A stretch of 64,000 nucleotides of DNA from the NCBI RefSeq assembly GCF_001040705.1, contig NZ_CVQP01000013.1, positions 17,714 to 81,713 on the forward strand, read 5' to 3'. The position numbers and the translations under genes are program-made. Origin of the DNA: Rhodococcus sp. RD6.2. GTDB lineage: Bacteria; Actinomycetota; Actinomycetes; Mycobacteriales; Mycobacteriaceae. Below are positions 61,481-64,000 of this stretch, piece after piece (the stretch's first letter is position 1; every line of letters begins with the position of its first letter). A model generated the notes under the pieces. That model searched no databases. It saw only the letters and a program-made list of their open reading frames with translations, and had not been told where the DNA came from.

Positions 61481-63025
61481 TCAGTCGATCGCGACCGACT
61501 CCGCGAGTTCGTGGCCGGCGATGACCTTCTCGACGTCGGTCAGCTTGTGGCCGTTCGCTGCGAGCAGTTCGAGGTAGTCGACGGCTCCGCGCGGGCGGCT
61601 GCGCCACGCATCGTTGACCATGCGGGCTTCCATCGCCGCTACGAGGAGCGCGAACGTGATGACCTGGGCGCGGCTCTCGCTCGCCTGCTCTGCCATCTCT
61701 CGCACGCCACCACGCTTGTCGAGGGCCTTGATGCCGAGCAGCTCCGCGACATGCTCGGTGGCGTGGTACTCGGTGACCAGGTGCGGGTCGGAGGCCAGGT
61801 TGGTTGCGACCCATACCAATGCACCGGTGGGCGGCTTCGTGCTCGCGAGCAGGGTTGTCAGGAAGGTGCGCCGGACGGTGGTTGCGGCGGCGGCACGTTT
61901 GTTCAGCTCACGTACCCGGCGGCGCTCCTGCCGCTGCTGCTCCTTGAACTCCGCCTCCGCCTCGGCGGTCATGGACACAGGCTCTGCTCGCCGCCCCATC
62001 TGACGGTTGCGGAGCGCCTTCGCGGTCTCGGACAGGTGCAGGCCGCTGCCGTCGAGGTCGTCCGGATAGAGCAGGTGGAACTCGCGGTCCCAGACCCGTC
62101 GGGTCTCGATGGTGTTGGCGTGCCTCAGTCCCTCCTCTGCCTCGAGGTCGGGGTTCTCTGCGGTGTCCCAGTCGATGTCGTCTTCGGCGACTTCGCTGCC
62201 GGTCTCGAGGTCGAACCACGATTCGGTGCAGCTCAGTGCGACACCCCAGCGGTCCGGATCTGCTTCGACGGCGTCCAGGCTGATCGGGTTGCCGTCGTCG
62301 TCCAGGACCTCCTCGTGAGTGATCGGGTTCCACGAGTACCCGTCCTTGATCGTGAATCCCTTGTCTCGGTAGGGCGCCTCGGCGGCAGCGCGGGCGAGGC
62401 GTTCCTCCCGGTCGACGCGGAGCTGTTGTGCCTTGTAGTCGAAGTTGAACGTGCCCGTCCCGAGCAACCTCTCGATGCCGTGAGTGTCGCCCTCGGCCTC
62501 GAACTCCGCGATGACGGTCGCCTGATCGAGGGTGAGTTGGTAGTCGTCCATGCTGGTGCGTGCCGCTGCAGACGCGCCGACCTTGGCGAGTGCTTTCACC
62601 TTGGATCGGTCGACGCTGGCGTTCTTCGCTACGGCGGTGACCGACAGTCCGAGTTCGAGCATGGCCGCGATACCAGCGGTGCGTTGGCTGTGCGTCAGTG
62701 CGGTGCGCTGGTCGTTCGATCGGATCTGCTCGCCGATGCGGGTTGCCTTGTCCGGTTCGGTGTCGGGGTCGCACCGACGGACCACGACCGGAACGACCGG
62801 GCAGTGTGCGGCGAGGGCGCCGAGTGTGCGGCGCTGTCCGTCGACGACGACGACGGTCCCGTCGCTGTGGAGGTCGGCCAGGATCGGGTGCATGACGCCG
62901 TGGTCCGCGATGGACTGGACGAACTCGGGGTCCTGGTCCAGGTCCACGCTGGTTCGGACGTTGTCGCCGATCACGAGTGTGGCCGGGTCAACCATGAGCA
63001 GTTCGAGGGGGTTCTGGTCGTACAT
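61481..63025 (-). CDS. ParB/Srx-fold protein (ParB-like nuclease domain)
   Basis: A 514-residue protein. Residues about 15-90 are the ParB N-terminal fold (GDNVRTSVDL, FVQSIADHGVMHPILA, VVDGQRRTLGA), followed by an HTH region (LGLSVTAVAKNASVDRSKVK). The C-terminal 300 residues are charged and family-specific. ParB folds bind CTP or have nuclease activity, and plasmids use them in partition or DNA processing. This plasmid already has a ParA pair at 14.5-15.6 kb, so a different role is likely. AGGAGAGA precedes the ATG. The acidic gene at 63106 is upstream in the same transcript. Confidence 0.8.
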   Translation of the reverse strand: MYDQNPLELLMVDPATLVIGDNVRTSVDLDQDPEFVQSIADHGVMHPILADLHSDGTVVVVDGQRRTLGALAAHCPVVPVVVRRCDPDTEPDKATRIGEQIRSNDQRTALTHSQRTAGIAAMLELGLSVTAVAKNASVDRSKVKALAKVGASAAARTSMDDYQLTLDQATVIAEFEAEGDTHGIERLLGTGTFNFDYKAQQLRVDREERLARAAAEAPYRDKGFTIKDGYSWNPITHEEVLDDDGNPISLDAVEADPDRWGVALSCTESWFDLETGSEVAEDDIDWDTAENPDLEAEEGLRHANTIETRRVWDREFHLLYPDDLDGSGLHLSETAKALRNRQMGRRAEPVSMTAEAEAEFKEQQRQERRRVRELNKRAAAATTVRRTFLTTLLASTKPPTGALVWVATNLASDPHLVTEYHATEHVAELLGIKALDKRGGVREMAEQASESRAQVITFALLVAAMEARMVNDAWRSRPRGAVDYLELLAANGHKLTDVEKVIAGHELAESVAID

Positions 63026-63105
63026 GTTTCGTTCTCTCCTACTGTGACTGGCGTGAGTCGGGGCAGGTACCTTCTGCCCCGACTCACTCGGTTCGTCTGA
63101 CCGGA

Positions 63106-63348
63106 TTACGTCGCGGGATCCCACGGGTTCGGGTGGAGCAGCACGTCGATGTCCTCGTCGATGTCTCCCTCCTCGTCGAGGCTGCGGTCTTCGCGCTCGT
63201 ACTCGACTTCGTCGCGGCGCATGACGCCGCCCTCGCCGTCCGGCATCCACACCTGCGCGTCGTAGACCACGCCTTCGACCACCAGGTCGTCACCGACCAC
63301 GTCTTCGACGAAGTCGAACTCCTCGACCTCGGTGAACTGCTGCAACAT
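63106..63348 (-). CDS. small acidic protein in the ParB-like cassette
   Basis: An 80-residue, strongly acidic protein (FTEVEEFDFVEDVVGDDLVV at the start, DIDEDIDVLLHPNPWD at the end). AGGAGG from the shared leader lies 6 nt before the ATG. It precedes the ParB-like gene by 80 nt in the same direction. DNA mimicry or a small acidic partner of the ParB-like protein are possible; no family recognised. Confidence 0.6.
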   Translation of the reverse strand: MLQQFTEVEEFDFVEDVVGDDLVVEGVVYDAQVWMPDGEGGVMRRDEVEYEREDRSLDEEGDIDEDIDVLLHPNPWDPAT

Positions 63349-63352
63349 GGCG

Positions 63353-63655
63353 ACCTCCTGTCGGGACGGACCGGGGTGGCCCGCCAGTTCTTTTGCCCTT
63401 CTGGCATGGAGTATTTGGACCGGCATGAGGGGGCCGGAGTGCCACCCCTGGGACCGAAAAATCTCGGGGGAGCGAAGCGGAGGAGAGAATTTTCGGGGCC
63501 GCAGGCCGCGAAGCGCCCAGGGGTTGCGCGGAGGTCACCGCCGGTCAAAATCGGAAGGCAGAAGGGAAAAAGAAAGATCCCTTTTCAGGGCGGAGCGCAG
63601 CGGAGCTCCAATCGGCGGTCGACGAAGTCGAGCCTCGGCCGCCTGCGGCCGCAGC
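63353..63655 (-). repeat. 303-bp leader repeat, copy 2
   Basis: Identical to 60965-61267. The gap continues to 63829; 63656-63829 holds only similarity to the first bases after copy 1 and the GTTGAC inverted repeat. Confidence 0.92.
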
Positions 63656-63724
63656 CCCGACCGACACCGGCCTACGGAGCGCGGGCAACGCCGAAATCGG
63701 GCCAGCCGATGAGACCTACCAAGC

Positions 63725-63740
63725 GTTGACAGTCGTCAAC
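63725..63740. promoter_or_regulatory. candidate operator between divergent genes
   Basis: GTTGAC-AGTC-GTCAAC, a 6-bp inverted repeat in the divergent region between the leader repeat and the membrane-protein gene; it contains -35-like TTGAC on both strands. Confidence 0.45.
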
Positions 63741-63829
63741 ACTCGCCGTCGCCGATCGGGTCACGCAAACGAGAACGTGTCGGGGTCGGGTGAGACGATG
63801 CGGGCAGGCAACAACGAAGGGGGAGAGCG

Positions 63830-64000
63830 ATGGCTGGACTGTTCAGTCTCGTCGTGACCGTCGTCGCCGCCTGGCTGTTCGGATCCGGGCTGGCGCGGTT
63901 CGCCGGCGTCCTGCTCGTTCTGATCGGACTTGTTCGGATAACCACCGATGACGCGAGTCCGCGGCTGTGGGCGTTCGATGGGATCGGTGTCGTGTTGTGG
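63830..64000 (+). CDS. membrane protein, 3' end outside the window
   Basis: The first 57 codons of a gene that runs off the right edge. MAGLFSLVVTVVAAWLFGSG is a first membrane helix and FAGVLLVLIGLVRI a second; a third may begin at GIGVVLW. GGGGGAGAG precedes the ATG. Function unknown. Confidence 0.6.
   Translation, partial: MAGLFSLVVTVVAAWLFGSGLARFAGVLLVLIGLVRITTDDASPRLWAFDGIGVVLW

Noticed and set aside
1..64000. tRNA or rRNA genes
   Set aside because: I saw no cloverleaf with a TTCGA-type T-loop and no rRNA-like stretch; none can be supported.

Overview
The window is high-GC actinobacterial DNA. It is best read as most of a conjugative plasmid (or an integrated plasmid-like element) of a mycolic-acid-containing genus such as Rhodococcus, Gordonia or Nocardia. 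Reasons: GTG starts and 1-4 nt gene overlaps are common; there is a ParA partition pair, a putative initiator gene, a MobF relaxase, a TraG/VirD4 coupling protein and a full Gram-positive-type T4SS operon; several families (DUF2637, DUF4192, DUF4913, SCO6880-type, secreted cutinase) are typical of Mycobacteriales plasmids. The genus is inferred.

Layout. 1-5.6 kb: leftward accessory genes (membrane proteins, a DnaB N-domain protein, a serine-recombinase homologue without its catalytic serine, an NrdH redoxin, a cysteine-rich protein). 5611-12592: a complete Tn3-family transposon with 44-bp inverted ends and a TGGTG target duplication, carrying tnpA, a TetR/MFS efflux pair, a universal-stress-type protein and tnpR. 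It inserted between a promoter (12615-12643) and the operon that promoter used to serve (from 5572 leftward). 12.7-18.9 kb: leftward maintenance block with an XRE protein, a DUF2637 membrane protein, parA with a small partner, dense GCTA repeats, a large inverted-repeat structure and a putative initiator. 18.9-23.6 kb: a module of RHH protein, ImmA/IrrE protease, DUF6545-like membrane protein, CYP102-like P450 and two convergent HTH proteins.

23.7-42.0 kb: a rightward transfer operon. Order: secreted Gly/Ala-rich protein, membrane-anchored protein, secreted cutinase with an unusual insertion, P-loop-like protein, two VirB2-like small membrane proteins, lipoprotein and membrane VirB8/TcpC-like candidates, VirB6-like protein, SCO6880-type (VirB3/B4-N) protein, VirB4 ATPase, IS3 OrfA-like HTH protein, a three-domain cell-wall hydrolase, another VirB8-like protein, an unknown, the coupling protein and a tandem DUF4913 protein, ended by a 23-bp-stem terminator. 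Together these would cut peptidoglycan, possibly loosen the mycolate layer, assemble the channel and feed DNA to it.

42.0-58.3 kb: an AT-rich intergenic region with ordered repeats, a 33-residue membrane peptide, then leftward genes: a giant DarB-like methyltransferase-helicase (about 3,050 residues), a 211-residue protein and the MobF relaxase-helicase. The divergent gap 58287-58529 contains a sequence like the F-plasmid nic region, a candidate oriT. 58.5-64 kb: small helical and HNH proteins, a 57-residue protein, and two cassettes (DUF4192; ParB-like plus acidic protein) that share an identical 303-bp leader and a duplicated terminator module. A membrane-protein gene runs off the right edge.
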